A program made the position numbers and the translations under genes. From contig CM028334.1 in assembly GCA_016647705.1 (NCBI GenBank), positions 3,100,001-3,164,000 of the forward strand: a DNA stretch of 64,000 nt. The letters are read 5' to 3'. Shown here piece after piece: positions 54,901-63,278 of this stretch. Source of the stretch: Eucommia ulmoides. Taxonomy: Eukaryota; Streptophyta; Magnoliopsida; Garryales; Eucommiaceae. Position 1 is the stretch's first letter. Each line of letters begins with the position of its first letter. The notes beneath the pieces were generated by a model. It saw only the letters and a list, made by a program, of their open reading frames with translations. It was not told where the DNA came from and ran no database searches.

Positions 54901-55512
54901 GATTTTTTTTTTTTTATAAATATAGGGGCAACCCTAAATAAATCATATGCATTTACTGTTGGATTTATCTCACATGAGATTTGGAAGTGATTGGTTATCA
55001 AATTATAAGTGTGAGAAAAATATTCATCTTATGAGTCAACTTTTGGGATTAAGAGACGTCCAAAATCACCCTACACCGGTATCAAAGCTCAGGATATAAC
55101 TTTGGCACAATATTTACAAATGGAGAGATTGGTCGAAAATTAGTCGACTAAAGGCTGGATGTGTGTAAGAGATTTTTGGGCTTATTCCATATCGAATGTG
55201 AAAGGGGTTGGTGGCCAGGTTATAAGTGTGAGAAAATCTCACTGTATGAGTTGGGCTTTGGGTTAAGAGAGACCACCATACATTTACCATATTATTCTGA
55301 GTATATATTATAATTCTTATTTAACACCCCATTTTCTTATTAAAAATAAATTTTGCAGATACATTCAGGTTGGAAATGCTGTGGCTATTCCTGCAGCTTG
55401 TGCATTGGGCTATGCATTTGGTATGTCACTGAGGCGTGTTTCTGGCGAAGAACCCTTGTTTACTTTGCCTGATAAATTTCCACACATTGTGGAATCACTT
55501 TCCCCCTCCTAG
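27997..55512 (+). CDS. CMT3: CMT3-like chromomethylase (CHG DNA methyltransferase), 20 exons
   Basis: Exons: 27997-28188, 37966-38006, 39381-39480, 40086-40190, 40270-40389, 40478-40577, 40663-40862, 41508-41573, 41661-41912, 50135-50193, 50423-50489, 50561-50890, 51633-51701, 51778-51864, 51947-52034, 52728-52846, 53272-53376, 54270-54313, 54538-54711 and 55359-55512. All introns are GT-AG and the sum is exactly 824 codons. Domains: short basic N-tail; BAH (about 85-215); methyltransferase motif [10 protein letters not shown] (259-267); acidic run (about 339-365); chromodomain (about 368-415); PPCQG with catalytic Cys446; ENV; QFRMR; motif X QVGNAV. The chromodomain inside the methyltransferase is unique to chromomethylases, which read H3K9me2 and methylate CHG. 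The short N-tail favours CMT3 (or CMT1) over CMT2. Introns 1 and 9 are huge through TE insertion. Confidence 0.95.
29412..30158. mobile_element. hAT-like non-autonomous element, 747 bp
   Basis: It is flanked by GACCCAAA on both sides (29404-29411 and 30159-30166), an exact 8-bp duplication characteristic of hAT. The ends are CTAGGAAGCACTGACA and, on the opposite strand, CAAGGAAACACGCGACA. Subterminal arms are rich in GTGTCGGACACG-type palindromes. A central GC-rich block (about 29620-29830) looks like former coding DNA but no family is recognised. It sits in the copia 5' untranslated region. Confidence 0.8.
30355..35037 (+). pseudogene. Copia gag-pol remnant (intron 1 element)
   Basis: Order is copia-type. 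Gag occupies 30355-30819. A partial zinc knuckle (GCFFCG) is near 31105 and a protease motif ([10 protein letters not shown]) near 31240. The GAG-pre-integrase domain (LWHKRLGH) is near 31665. The integrase core spans about 31830-32300 ([25 protein letters not shown]). RT covers about 32850-33470 plus 34130-34420 ([18 protein letters not shown]). RNase H covers about 34690-35030 (YCDNKLAV). Stops and frameshifts separate nearly every domain, so no functional polyprotein is encoded. A PIF-like element splits the RT just after the YVDD box. Confidence 0.88.
33475..34126. mobile_element. PIF/Harbinger-like MITE with GC-rich core, copy 2
   Basis: This 652-bp insert is flanked by TAA (33472-33474 and 34127-34129). 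The ends are GGCCCCGTTTGGTTAGTG and GATGGCGTTTGGTTAGTG (opposite strand). It shares AACCC/GGGTT arms, a CCGCCG-rich centre (about 33640-33930) and the block TTTTAGGATAAAATCGTTACC with copy 1 at 12264-12867. Removing it with one TAA restores the copia RT frame from LHETK to RFLSKKFEM. The longer core reflects extra GC-rich repeat units. Confidence 0.88.
36810..37249 (+). mobile_element. TRIM, family B, complete (CMT intron 1)
   Basis: The left LTR is 36810-36923 (TGTTGAATCTCACAT...GGGTTCTTACA) and the right LTR starts at 37134. The primer binding site TGGTATCAGAGT is at 36924-36935. The interior consists of a short spacer and two copies of an 85-bp unit (from 36962 and 37047) that itself begins TGTTGAATCCCACATC. 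Non-coding. Other family B copies lie at 39572, 40915, 50199, 50915, 52327 and 53116. Confidence 0.85.
37565..37868. repeat. MITE-like inverted-repeat segment (CMT intron 1)
   Basis: TTTACATCTAACACT at about 37561-37575 and AGTGTTAGTGTAAA at about 37852-37866 are inverted relatives. They enclose a pyrimidine-rich then purine-rich centre. The element ends about 100 bp before exon 2. No coding potential. Confidence 0.35.
38170..38590. repeat. Two adjacent MITE-like repeats (CMT intron 2)
   Basis: The first (about 38170-38340) has two tandem copies of AATGGTATAGTTGTGATATTTGGTACAC(G/A)AGAATGGAATTGAATT and ends CATTCCACCTACCAAACATTATG. The second (about 38340-38590) opens GTAAGAGCATTTCCAAGCATA and closes GATGCTCTGATTGGAGTTGTCC. 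This is the common plant GAGCATCTCCAA-type inverted end. Both are non-coding. Confidence 0.4.
39572..39944 (+). mobile_element. TRIM, family B (CMT intron 3)
   Basis: An internal-type unit (39572-39659) precedes an LTR starting TGTTGAAATCACACATTG at 39660. A mutated primer binding site (TGGTATAGTGCC, 39776) and a second LTR ending GGGTTGCCACA at 39944 follow. This is the decayed arrangement of the 36810-37249 element. Confidence 0.7.
40915..41449 (+). mobile_element. TRIM, family B, rearranged (CMT intron 7)
   Basis: The order is LTR (from 40915), PBS-like TGGTATTAGAGTC near 41031, an internal unit, a second partial LTR near 41148, another internal unit near 41248, and a terminal LTR ending TTTCTACA at 41449. 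Three LTR-like segments separated by two units suggest unequal recombination between copies. Confidence 0.75.
41945..42258 (-). mobile_element. TRIM, family A (CMT intron 9)
   Basis: It reads on the minus strand. LTRs at about 42170-42258 and 41945-42062 enclose a region with GAGTCAGAGTTGTTGTAACATGGG, as in the other family A copies. The outer LTR lacks its TGTTG end at the right boundary, so that side is truncated. Confidence 0.65.
43740..44340 (-). pseudogene. Copia gag remnant of older element
   Basis: This UBN2/Gag-type region is split over two frames: [21 protein letters not shown] at the N-side, then [35 protein letters not shown] and a [22 protein letters not shown] stretch. It matches the plus-strand gag at 47281-47838 segment by segment, showing that the two elements belong to one family. 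Confidence 0.75.
45690..46667. mobile_element. PIF/Harbinger-like element, 978 bp, with internal minisatellite
   Basis: It is flanked by TAA (45687-45689 and 46668-46670). Inverted ends are CGGCTCGTTTGGTTG and CGGCATGTTTGGTTG (opposite strand). Subterminal regions repeat GGAATGGAATGA/TCCATTCCATTC. The middle is the pyrimidine-rich tandem array at 46028-46470. It lies in the untranslated leader of the younger copia. Confidence 0.82.
46028..46470. repeat. Minisatellite, about 24-bp unit TTTTTGTTCTCAATTTTC
   Basis: More than 15 imperfect tandem units of the form TTCTCAATTTTC(A/T)GTTT(C/T)TG occur. Variants carry TCTAATTTTATG. The array creates spurious Phe/Ser/Cys-rich ORFs in two frames, which I do not accept as genes. 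The array is confined to the PIF-like element. Confidence 0.85.
47281..49570 (+). pseudogene. Copia gag-pol remnant of younger element
   Basis: Gag (47281-47838) has the same order as the minus-strand relative. Integrase fragments follow at about 47990-48280 ([28 protein letters not shown]). RT is at about 48500-48800 ([25 protein letters not shown]) and 48740-49130 ([26 protein letters not shown]). RNase H traces run to 49530. Protease and part of integrase are missing. Stops are frequent. Confidence 0.8.
50199..50313 (+). mobile_element. Solo TRIM LTR, family B, on the splice donor of CMT intron 10
   Basis: A 115-bp LTR (TGTTGAATCCCACATTGC...GGATTTCTATA) is flanked by GTATG at 50194-50198 and 50314-50318. 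The left GTATG is the 5' splice site of intron 10 (exon ends 50193), so the target duplication is the splice donor itself. No PBS or second LTR is present. Confidence 0.85.
50915..51399 (+). mobile_element. TRIM, family B, with three internal units (CMT intron 12)
   Basis: The LTR starts TGTTGGATTTCACATCGC at 50915. TGGTATTAGAGTC near 51029 is the PBS. Three internal units (starting near 51066, 51147 and 51236) each begin TGTTGAATCCCACAT and contain CAGTGG/AGTTTGTCAAAGTCCA. A shortened right LTR ends TTGTTATACA at 51399. Confidence 0.82.
52150..52281. repeat. 66-bp tandem duplication in CMT intron 15
   Basis: Two nearly identical copies start with TGTGGAGGCAAC (52150 and 52216) and run through ATTGTAGTAATTATTACATG to AAAAACCGAAA. 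They differ at very few positions, so the duplication is recent compared with the neighbouring TRIMs. Confidence 0.9.
52327..52631 (+). mobile_element. TRIM, family B, with intact PBS (CMT intron 15)
   Basis: The left LTR is 52327-52445. The primer binding site TGGTATCAGAGC at 52446-52457 is the canonical initiator-Met-tRNA complement. One internal unit follows, then a right LTR from about 52560 with an internal deletion, ending GAGTTTCTACC. This is the simplest family B structure in the window. Confidence 0.85.
53116..53226 (+). mobile_element. Solo TRIM LTR, family B, degraded (CMT intron 16)
   Basis: It begins ATTAAATTTTACATCTCTTGTG and ends CCGTTAAGTTCCTATA, matching the LTR order with many substitutions. 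It is preceded by part of an internal unit (CCATGTGCGTAAGGGGGCAC), so it is the remnant of a longer copy. A further unit fragment lies near 52875-52930. Confidence 0.6.
53377..54269. repeat. Repeat-like intron 17 of CMT
   Basis: Contains phrases such as CACTTTGTACCCTAAAGTTTGACTAAAATCTCACTTTGGTCC and, near 53880-53960, inverted counterparts (CTTCAGGGTGTTATATG, ACTTTAGAGGTACAAAGTG). This indicates a long-TIR element of about 500 bp at roughly 53460-53970. No gene. Confidence 0.45.
54336..54471. mobile_element. 136-bp PIF-like MITE (CMT intron 18)
   Basis: It is flanked by TAA (54333-54335 and 54472-54474). Inverted ends are GATAGCGTTTGGAGCA and GGTAGCGTTTGGTTGCA (opposite strand). It sits only 22 bp beyond the splice donor of exon 18 and occupies most of the 224-bp intron. 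Confidence 0.78.
54957..55282 (+). mobile_element. TRIM, family A (CMT intron 19)
   Basis: The left LTR starts TGTTGGATTTATCTCACATG. CGGTATCAAAGCTC near 55077 is the decayed PBS. The interior has GGAGAGATTGGTCGAAAATTAGTC, and a second LTR (from about 55170) ends GACCACCATACA. Same layout as the copy at 4426-4760. Confidence 0.75.
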
Positions 55513-55756
55513 ATTTGATTAATTTTTAAATTTATTGACCGTTTGATCCAAAAAGGGATCTATTTTTCTTATGTACCGTTTTTTTTTTTCTTGTTACAAA
55601 CGATTGGAAGAGGGATTTGAATGTTAGATATTTCATTACAGAGACACACTAGATAGCCGTTAAGTTATAAATTTGTATTGCTATCTAAATTTTTTAATGT
55701 AGTTCTATTCTTGTTTCATTGTGTTTTTCATATGTATAGATCCACAACTTTGAACA
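55513..55756. other. Presumed CMT 3' untranslated and terminator region
   Basis: AT-rich sequence after the stop codon with several AATAAA-like stretches replaced by TTTTT runs. There is no second gene before the copia element begins. The poly-A site cannot be placed from sequence alone. Confidence 0.4.
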
Positions 55757-56090
55757 TCTGTATAGCCAAAAATAGCTTAGCAAATCTCTCTATAAATGTA
55801 TACAATACCTCTGCAAATAATCTATGGGAAATAGACTGAAAAACAATGTTGAGTAGTCACGATTTGGCCCCTGGCCACACCCATCTATTTTTAGCTTCTA
55901 AACCTCCTTTCGCCTACCACCCTCTCCTATGGCATCCAACGAAACCCCAACCTAGATGGATGAATCTCCCATTGACCGGATTCTTTCTAAATTATTCACG
56001 TCCAAGATGGCTGAACCTCTGACCAAAGCTCAGGCCCCAACCATGACCTTTGAACCCGTGGCTCTACTGATTGGCATCAAGTTGGATGGT

Positions 56091-56180
56091 TTCAACTATG
56101 GCTTATGGTCCCAATTTGTCTAAACTATGGCCTATGGTCCCAATTTGTCTCAACTATGGCTTATGGTCCCAATTTGTCGA
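56091..56180 (+). repeat. In-frame 30-bp triplication within copia gag
   Basis: Three consecutive copies of a 30-bp unit (ACTATGGCTTATGGTCCCAA core) repeat the gag NYGLWSQFV segment. Length is a multiple of three, so the frame is kept, although a stop codon follows the first unit. Confidence 0.85.
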
Positions 56181-59100
56181 GATGTACATATCCGACAAAG
56201 GCAAGTTGGGCTAAATCAATAGCGAATTGACCTCGCTATCTCCTATCGATTCGTCCTACTGCAAATGGCACACTGACAATGCCATTGTCCTGGTTGGTCA
56301 ACTCCATGGATCCAACTTTAATCCAATTTTTTATTCGTTTTCCTACAACTAAATAGCTATGGGACTCTGCTGTCACCACTTATTTTGATGGTGGTAATAC
56401 CTCCCAGGTTTATGATCTCCGGCGCCGTGTCTCATGTCTCCGCCAAGCAGGTGGATCCCTGGATAAATTCTACACTAACTTGCAAGGTCTTTGGCATGAG
56501 ATTGATTTTCGACGTCCAAATCTAATGGAGTTCTCCGCTGACATTCAAAGGTATAATAATCTCCTCCAAGAAGATCAGGTCTATGTCTTCTTGGATGGCC
56601 TTGACAACAAGCTGGACAACATCCGAAGTGATGTGTTGTCGCTGCACCTATTTCCCACCATAGAGCAAACTAATGCTCATGTCCTTAGAGAGGCCCTTCG
56701 CTAGGTGGTAATGAACGCAAGTGACCATGAATCTCTAGGAGCAGTGCTTGCTTTGAGAGGCCTCAAGTTTGGGCTCTCTAGATCAACTCATCTGCATCAT
56801 GGAAAATCTCTCTTTAAAGACCGATCTTCATCTGACAGTCTCAAATGTTCTCATAGTGGCAATATGAAGCACACACGTGAAAATCGTTTCTAGTTGCATG
56901 TATACCTTGATTGGTAGCACGAACTCCAAGTTAAGAAAATTTGCTTCTCGACTCTGGAGCCACGGACCATATGACGTTTGATCCTGCGAATCTCTCTCGC
57001 TACTCATCTCTCTCACTACTCATCTCGAAGGTGCACTAGCATTGCGAATGCCAATGGGGTGATCTCACTAATCACAGGGGCTGGATCTGTGACCCTTCCC
57101 TCCTTGTCCCACAAGTTATTATCTGTTAGCCAAATTACTACAGAGCTAAATTGTGTGGTGCTAACGTTTTTCAAAATTTGTCTTATTCAAGATATTCTCA
57201 CCAATGAGATAATTGGGCATGGAACTAAGAAGGGGGATTATACGACATGGAAGATTTTAGTTTGAGTCGAGCACATCACCCATCTTCTTCGATTGGCTCC
57301 AAGACTCAACATAATTGGCTGTGGTATCGCCGTTTGGGACACCCACCATTTGGGTATTTACAACATTTGTTTCCAGATCTATTTTACAATGTTGAGACTT
57401 CTGAATATACTTGTGATATTTGTACTTTAGCCAAGAGTAGGGTTCCTTTCCATTAAGCCTTAATAAAAGTGATACCCTTTTTGCTTTAATCCATTCGGAT
57501 GTATTTGGACTATCTCCCTTATCTGTTGTATCTAGTATTCGTTGGTTTGTGATCTTTGTTGATAACTTCACCCACATGACCTGTCTATACTTATTGAAAC
57601 ATAAGGATGAAGTATTTCAGGTCTTTCAGTACTTTCATGCTATGATTATAACCTAAGTTTTCCGTTTAGACCCGGATTCTTTGTTCTGACAATGGTGGCG
57701 AATATGTTAATCTCGACTTTCATGCCTATTTCCAACAACATGGACTTATCCACGAGACTGTCCGGGCTTTTCTTCTTGGCGTGTCTGTCCCCGCATGACA
57801 TTGGCCCGTTGTAGTTACTACTGTTGTCCACCTGATCAACCACATTCCCTCGAGAGTCTTAAATTTTTGAACTCCATTACAGTCCCTGGCAGCCTCGGTC
57901 TCTCTACCTACGACCCTAATGCTCCCTCCACACATATTTGGATAATTTTCCTAGGAACTAGCGCACCAAACTTGACCCATTTGCTCTTTGGTGCATCTTC
58001 ATGGGCTATGCTGCGCATAAAAAAGGCTACTGCTGATATGACCCTACCACTTAGCGTACCTATGTAACTATGGATGTCACTTTTTTGAAATTTGCCTCAT
58101 TTTACTCTTCTTCGGCCTGCACTTCAGGAAGAGATGAAGAGTTGAAGTGGCTAACCTTTGAATGGCTTGAAGATCATAATGACACATTTAAAGATCGAAA
58201 TGACACATCAATAATTGGCGAAAAATCAATGGATACATCTTCAGGGCCAGACTTATCCTTTGAATCTAGAGGACTTCCGAAAACGGAGCCTACACCATCA
58301 GGAAAAGAAGAACTAGAATTCTCCCGTCTCTTAGTACCTGCAAGTCTATCTCCTTAGAATATTCCTGAGGTAAGTAATATCGGAACACCTTCATTTATAA
58401 ATAACACAGATGCTTCCACTGGGTATAACTTACATTTCAGGCACAGTCGGGGTAAGCTACCAAATAGATATTCTCCAGATGTTGAGGAAAGAAAGGCGAG
58501 ATATCCAATTGCCAATTATATTTCCACCGAAAAGTTACCTAAGTCTCTCAAGACATTCTCACATGAGCTTTCCGCATGTCATATTCCCATTACAGTTTAG
58601 GAAGTATTAATGGATCCCAAGTGGACTGAAGTAATGGAGGAAGAAATGGGGGCACTACTAAAAAATCAAACAGGGACCTTGGTTCCACTACCCCAAAGGA
58701 AGAAGACAGTCGGGTGCAGGTGGGTCTTTTCTGTCGAACACAAGGCAAGTGGATCTATAGAACGATATAAGGCGAGGCTAGTTGCAAAAGGATACACTCA
58801 GACATATGGTGTAGATTATCAAGAAACCTTTTCACTAGTATCTAAACTAAAAGCAATCAGGGTTTCGCTATCCTTCGCAGCTAACTTGGATTAGCCATTG
58901 CATCAACTTGATATAAAAAATGCATTTCTTTATGGTGACCTTAAAGAGGAAGTCTACATGATACTCTTCCAGGCCACACAATATCCTAAAAGATTGAAGT
59001 TGTGAACAAATTGCCCAGTGCATTGTATGGACTGAAACAATTACCTCGAGTATGGTTTGGGTGGTTCAGTCCAACAATGAAGAAGTATAACTTCTGTCAA

Positions 59101-59456
59101 AGTAATTCAGATCATACATTATTTCTGAAGCACTAACAAGGCAAGGTAACAACTTTAATCGTATATGTGGATGATATGATCATCACAGGGGATGATACGG
59201 AGGAAATCACAAAGCTTCAAAAACAATTGCCAGCCAAATTTGAGATGAAAAATTTGGGAAGACTTAAATATTTTCTAGGAATAGAGGTGGCTCGATCAAA
59301 ACAAGGTATATTTCTTTCCCAGCAAAAATATATATTGGATTTACTATGCGATGTTGGATTGTAAGCCAACATACACTCCAATTGTTCAGAATCACAAGCT
59401 CGGTGAATATCTAGGCCAAATGCCAGCAAACAAAAGAAGATATCAGAGGTTAGTTG

Positions 59457-61508
59457 TGTCACACCCCACCTCGAGGGGCCCCAATGTTTGAGGCTGGGTG
59501 TGACGTCGACTTGATGTCACCTCACCAACCACATGTATTTATAAACTATTTACTGATATAAATTTTCAAAGAAAAAATATATATAAATATTTTACCAACT
59601 CAAAAATATTGCGGTTATACAAAACTGACTATTTCGTAACAAAACTACAAAACGTTTAACCGCTCACTCCCAACAGTTGTCCTGACAGCCTTTAAAATTA
59701 AACTCACTACATTCTCTGACTCGATTTAGTGTCAGTAGTAGATCCGTCTCTAATTGAGATACTTGAGATAAAATAGTTTATCGGTGTATTGTCTTCATAA
59801 TATAAAAATAATTTATAGATCAAGTATATTTATCATCACCACTTTTCAAAATAAAATATAAATATAAACGCACACTGAGTCGAAATAAAATTCCACAACT
59901 ATCATCACAATAAAAAAATGAATTTAAATCAACTAATTAAATTACTTTGATATATAATAAAATACCACACACATACTTTCCTACTAAGTATAAAATCGTT
60001 TCACCTCATAATCGGGAGTTGTAATAGTACCGTAACCTGTACAATTGTACAATTTAAGGTTGCCATCAGTGTCAGAGCTATTCAATATCTCCAATGGTAG
60101 GAGTCAACACGCGGTATAAACCACCATATCAGAATAATAATCACTATCGTCAACAACAACCACCACCACCAACTACAGGATTTGCCCTCCTGTTAGGTCA
60201 CAACACAACAACGTCCTACAGAACATGCCCTCTTGTTAGGACCAACAACAGGACATGCCTTCCCGTTGAGATCATATTATGGTATAGTAGTATAATAATA
60301 AAAACCATTTTTCCACAATCAACTTTTTACTTGATCTGTCTAGATTTATAAAACCGTCAATTTTAATAATTTTTTTATTTTTCACTATTTAGTACTAAAA
60401 TATAATTTGACAATTTACATAGAATACAATATACTTACCTCGCTGATCGCACTACTGCTTTTCACACTACGGTCGTAACACTGACGAGGTCGTTCTCGCC
60501 TGTGAACCCAACAACGATAGGGCATAAACTAAAAATTTATTTAAATAACTCTAATATGACATAAAATGTATGAAATGCGTGACACTAAATGCATTACTTC
60601 CCAACCTCAAAATAATTTTTTTCTAATTTATATGAAATTTACTAAAATCAAACACCCTCTTTCCTTTATTGAATATTAGTTGTTCAAAATGAAATATCTT
60701 AACTACAATTTAAAATTTTACCAGTAATTTAATTCTTTTATACATAGAAAAATATTAAAAAAATTAGTTAATGAGATATTAAAAATCCTATTCAAATTGA
60801 TATTATATATATATATATATGCAAAACGAAAGCATAATGATTTATGTTCCCAAAAACTAAGAACATGAATTGAAGAAGAACAATTCAACAATATACCAAT
60901 GAAATTGTTCTAAAAAAATAAATAATTTTTTTTTACCTTCTTGATAATTCTTCCACAACAAGCCTGTAATAGGAATATGAATGAATGAGAAAGTCCAACC
61001 CTCTTACATACTATCCAAGCCAAGAGTGAATGTTCATGAATTGATGATAAGTCCAACCCTCCTACCCAAGAGTCAAGGTTCATGTCTAATCTTATTTTTT
61101 ATTTATTCAAGTGGCCAATACCATGAATCATTTGGCCATTGTTTTGGTGGCTTGATATGGCAAGCCCACCTAGCCTCCCTTGGTGCATTGATATGGCAGG
61201 TGTCCTTGTCATATATATAGAGAGAGATTTTGTTTTATTATAAATTACATCATCCCCCTCTCAAAATTTTTAAATTTCTATTTAGACCCAAAAGAAAATA
61301 AAAGTTAACATTTTTAACTAGAAATTGCCCCCCAACATTTATAAAGTCAAATTAAAATTAACATTTAACCCCCAGAGTTTTTTTTAAATACCTTAATAAC
61401 CCCTTAAAAATTTTAAAGTTAAATTTAAATGACATAATGGACCCTATTATTTTCAAAATGTTCTAAAATGCAAATTAAAATATGCACATGCAAAAATTGG
61501 GGCTTACA
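59457..61508 (+). mobile_element. Solo LTR of about 2.05 kb (gypsy-type start)
   Basis: It starts TGTCACACCCCACCTCGAGG and ends GGGGCTTACA, with AGTTG on each side (59452-59456 and 61509-61513). Removing it with one AGTTG rejoins the copia frame (RLVGKLIYL). Internally there are Gln/Pro-coding CAACAACAACCACCACC repeats near 60150 and a TATATATATATAG run near 61213, which may be its promoter. TGTCACACCCC ends are common in plant Ty3-gypsy LTRs; lineage is not resolved. No internal coding region. Confidence 0.82.
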
Positions 61509-62490
61509 AGTTGGAAAACTTATTTACCTCTTACATACCCGTCTTGATATTGCTTATGTAGCGAGTGTTGTAAGTCAATTTATGCACCAACCTAGTAAGG
61601 ATCATATGGAAGTGGTGGTCCGAATTTTGCGATATTTAAAATCCTCCACAGGAAAAGGGCATATGTTTTAAAAAAAAATAACCATCTTAGAGTTAATGGT
61701 TATACGGACACAGATTGGGCGGGGAATATCACAGCCAGAAGATCCACCTCTGGCTATTTCATGCTTGTTGGGGGGAATCTTGTTACATGGAGGAGTGAGA
61801 AGCAAAATGTGGTGGCATTATCAAGTGCGGAAGCAGAGTTCCGTGGAATGGATAAAGGACTTTGTGAACTTCTATGGCTCAGAAGACTTCGAACAAAATA
61901 TGGATTTGCTCCTACCTCCAAGATAGACTTTTTTTACGATAACAAGGCAACTATCGCTATTGCTCACAATCCTATCCAACACAATCGCACTAAACATGTG
62001 GAGATTGACAGACATTTTATTAAAGAAAATGTCGAAGCTAAAATAATTTAGTTTCCATTCGTGAAGTTCGACGATCAACTGGCGGATATTCTTACAAAGG
62101 TCATATCAAGCAAAAAGTTTTACAGCTCACTAGATAAGTTGTGCATTGAAGATTTGGATGCTTCCACTTGAGCGAGAGTGTTGGTGTGAGTTGTCAATTA
62201 AGAGACAAATGAGAGAGATTATAAAAATAAATCAAATCAGGGAGATTTTAGGAATAAGCCATAAACCGTCAACCGTGATTTTAGCCTTGAAAATTTGTGT
62301 AGCCAAAAATAGCTTAACAAATCTCTCTATAAATGTATACAATACCTCTTCAAATATCTATGGAAAATAGACTGAAAAACAATGTTGACAAGAGAGAGCT
62401 CCCACTCGACGTCGACGAATCCACGAAGGCCACTCCCCCAGCGCCGGCCCTCTACCCCCTCTCTTTTTCTTCTTTTTTCTTAGATTCTCA

Positions 62491-62495
62491 CTCTC

Positions 62496-62539
<44 letters not shown>

Positions 62540-62540
62540 C
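62491..62540. repeat. Compound (CT)n(AT)n microsatellite
   Basis: About 14 CT units are followed directly by about 10 AT units just beyond the copia right LTR. The next bases, with GAACACGTGCGAGGCACGTGCC, contain two CACGTG cores. 62541-62969 otherwise shows no gene. Confidence 0.9.
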
Positions 62541-62969
62541 TAGGTGAAGAACACGTGCGAGGCACGTGCCCGTTATCTCTTTTGTTTGACATATTTATAA
62601 TATTTTACAATATTTAATCAATAAAATCCGTAATAGAAATATGTATATTAATTTAAAAAGAAAAAATCAATGAAGAAATATGGTATAAGTATTATGTTCT
62701 AGATCAAATGGTGAAAAAGAAAAATAGTTTAAATGAAATTATAATGTCTACTAATAATAAACATGTGCACATGACATGATCTAAAGATTAAGTATACTTT
62801 CATAACCAAGCCAGTAGAGTATGAAGTTGTTTACGATACATACCCTTTCATATATACAGGTCTAGAATGTAATCAAAACATGAGGTTGATGTAAGGATTG
62901 CAGTTCCATTCGCTCAACCCCTCCACAAAGAAGCAAAAGACGAGAAGTCCAAAATATCAGATTAAGGAA

Positions 62970-63278
62970 TCAAGCATCATCAACGGATGTTTCTTCTCCA
63001 AACAAGTTGACATCCGAACTGATTGTGGTGGAAGCAGAGGTGACATCAGTATTTGCAAGTGGCATTATTGAACCCTGATTGCTTGTTTCTCCAACGGAAG
63101 CTTTAGGTGCATATTTTTCAATACAATGTGTTGGTTGTTCATGGGTAGGAGATATAGAGGACAAATTATAAAGGCGCATCAGTTCTCCACGAACGTGGTA
63201 TCGGTATGGGCGAACACATGCCAAGTGGTCAATTTCTGTTAAAGTCTTTACAATGCGACAAAGGTTGGTTGGATTTTC
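62970..63278 (-). CDS. Terminal exon of an unrecognised gene (partial, continues off right edge)
   Basis: A minus-strand open exon starts exactly after a splice acceptor (TTTTTATAG on minus, exon first base 63278) and reads in one frame to a stop at 62970. It gives 102 residues: ENPTNLCRIVKTLTEIDHL, then LACVRPYRYHVRGELMRLY, then a Ser/Thr-rich tail ending EETSVDDA. The dense conserved-looking first half and low-complexity tail suggest the C-terminus of a real protein whose other exons lie beyond 64000. I do not recognise the family. Confidence 0.5.
   Translation of the reverse strand, partial: ENPTNLCRIVKTLTEIDHLACVRPYRYHVRGELMRLYNLSSISPTHEQPTHCIEKYAPKASVGETSNQGSIMPLANTDVTSASTTISSDVNLFGEETSVDDA

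Larger units (their letters stand above)
55930..62170 (+). pseudogene. Copia gag-pol remnant (downstream element)
   Basis: Gag is at about 55990-56700 (QVYVFLDGLDNKLDNIRSDV) and a protease motif (LLDSGATDHMTFD) near 56950. The GAG-pre-integrase region (WLWYRRLGHPPFG) is at about 57320. The integrase core is at 57480-57770 (FVDNFTHMT, SDNGGEYVN). RT is at 58610-59360 ([31 protein letters not shown]). After the nested LTR come HTRLDIAYVASVV and RNase H (VVALSSAEAEF, FYDNKATIAIAHNP), ending near 62168. Integrase and RT are both interrupted by stops. Confidence 0.85.
55757..62392 (+). mobile_element. Ty1-copia element downstream of CMT, decayed, with nested solo LTR
   Basis: The right LTR is 62179-about 62392 (TGTTGGTGTGAGTTGTC...). 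Only its last part (AGCCAAAAATAGCTTA...GAAAAACAATGTTGA) is present on the left at about 55766-55848, so the left LTR is truncated. The polyprotein is in copia order and full of stops. A 2.05-kb solo LTR sits between RT and RNase H regions. Confidence 0.82.

Noticed and set aside
62333..62617. Plus-strand ORF with a Ser-Leu repeat
   Set aside because: It runs from the copia LTR through the CT/AT microsatellite and has no other coding features.
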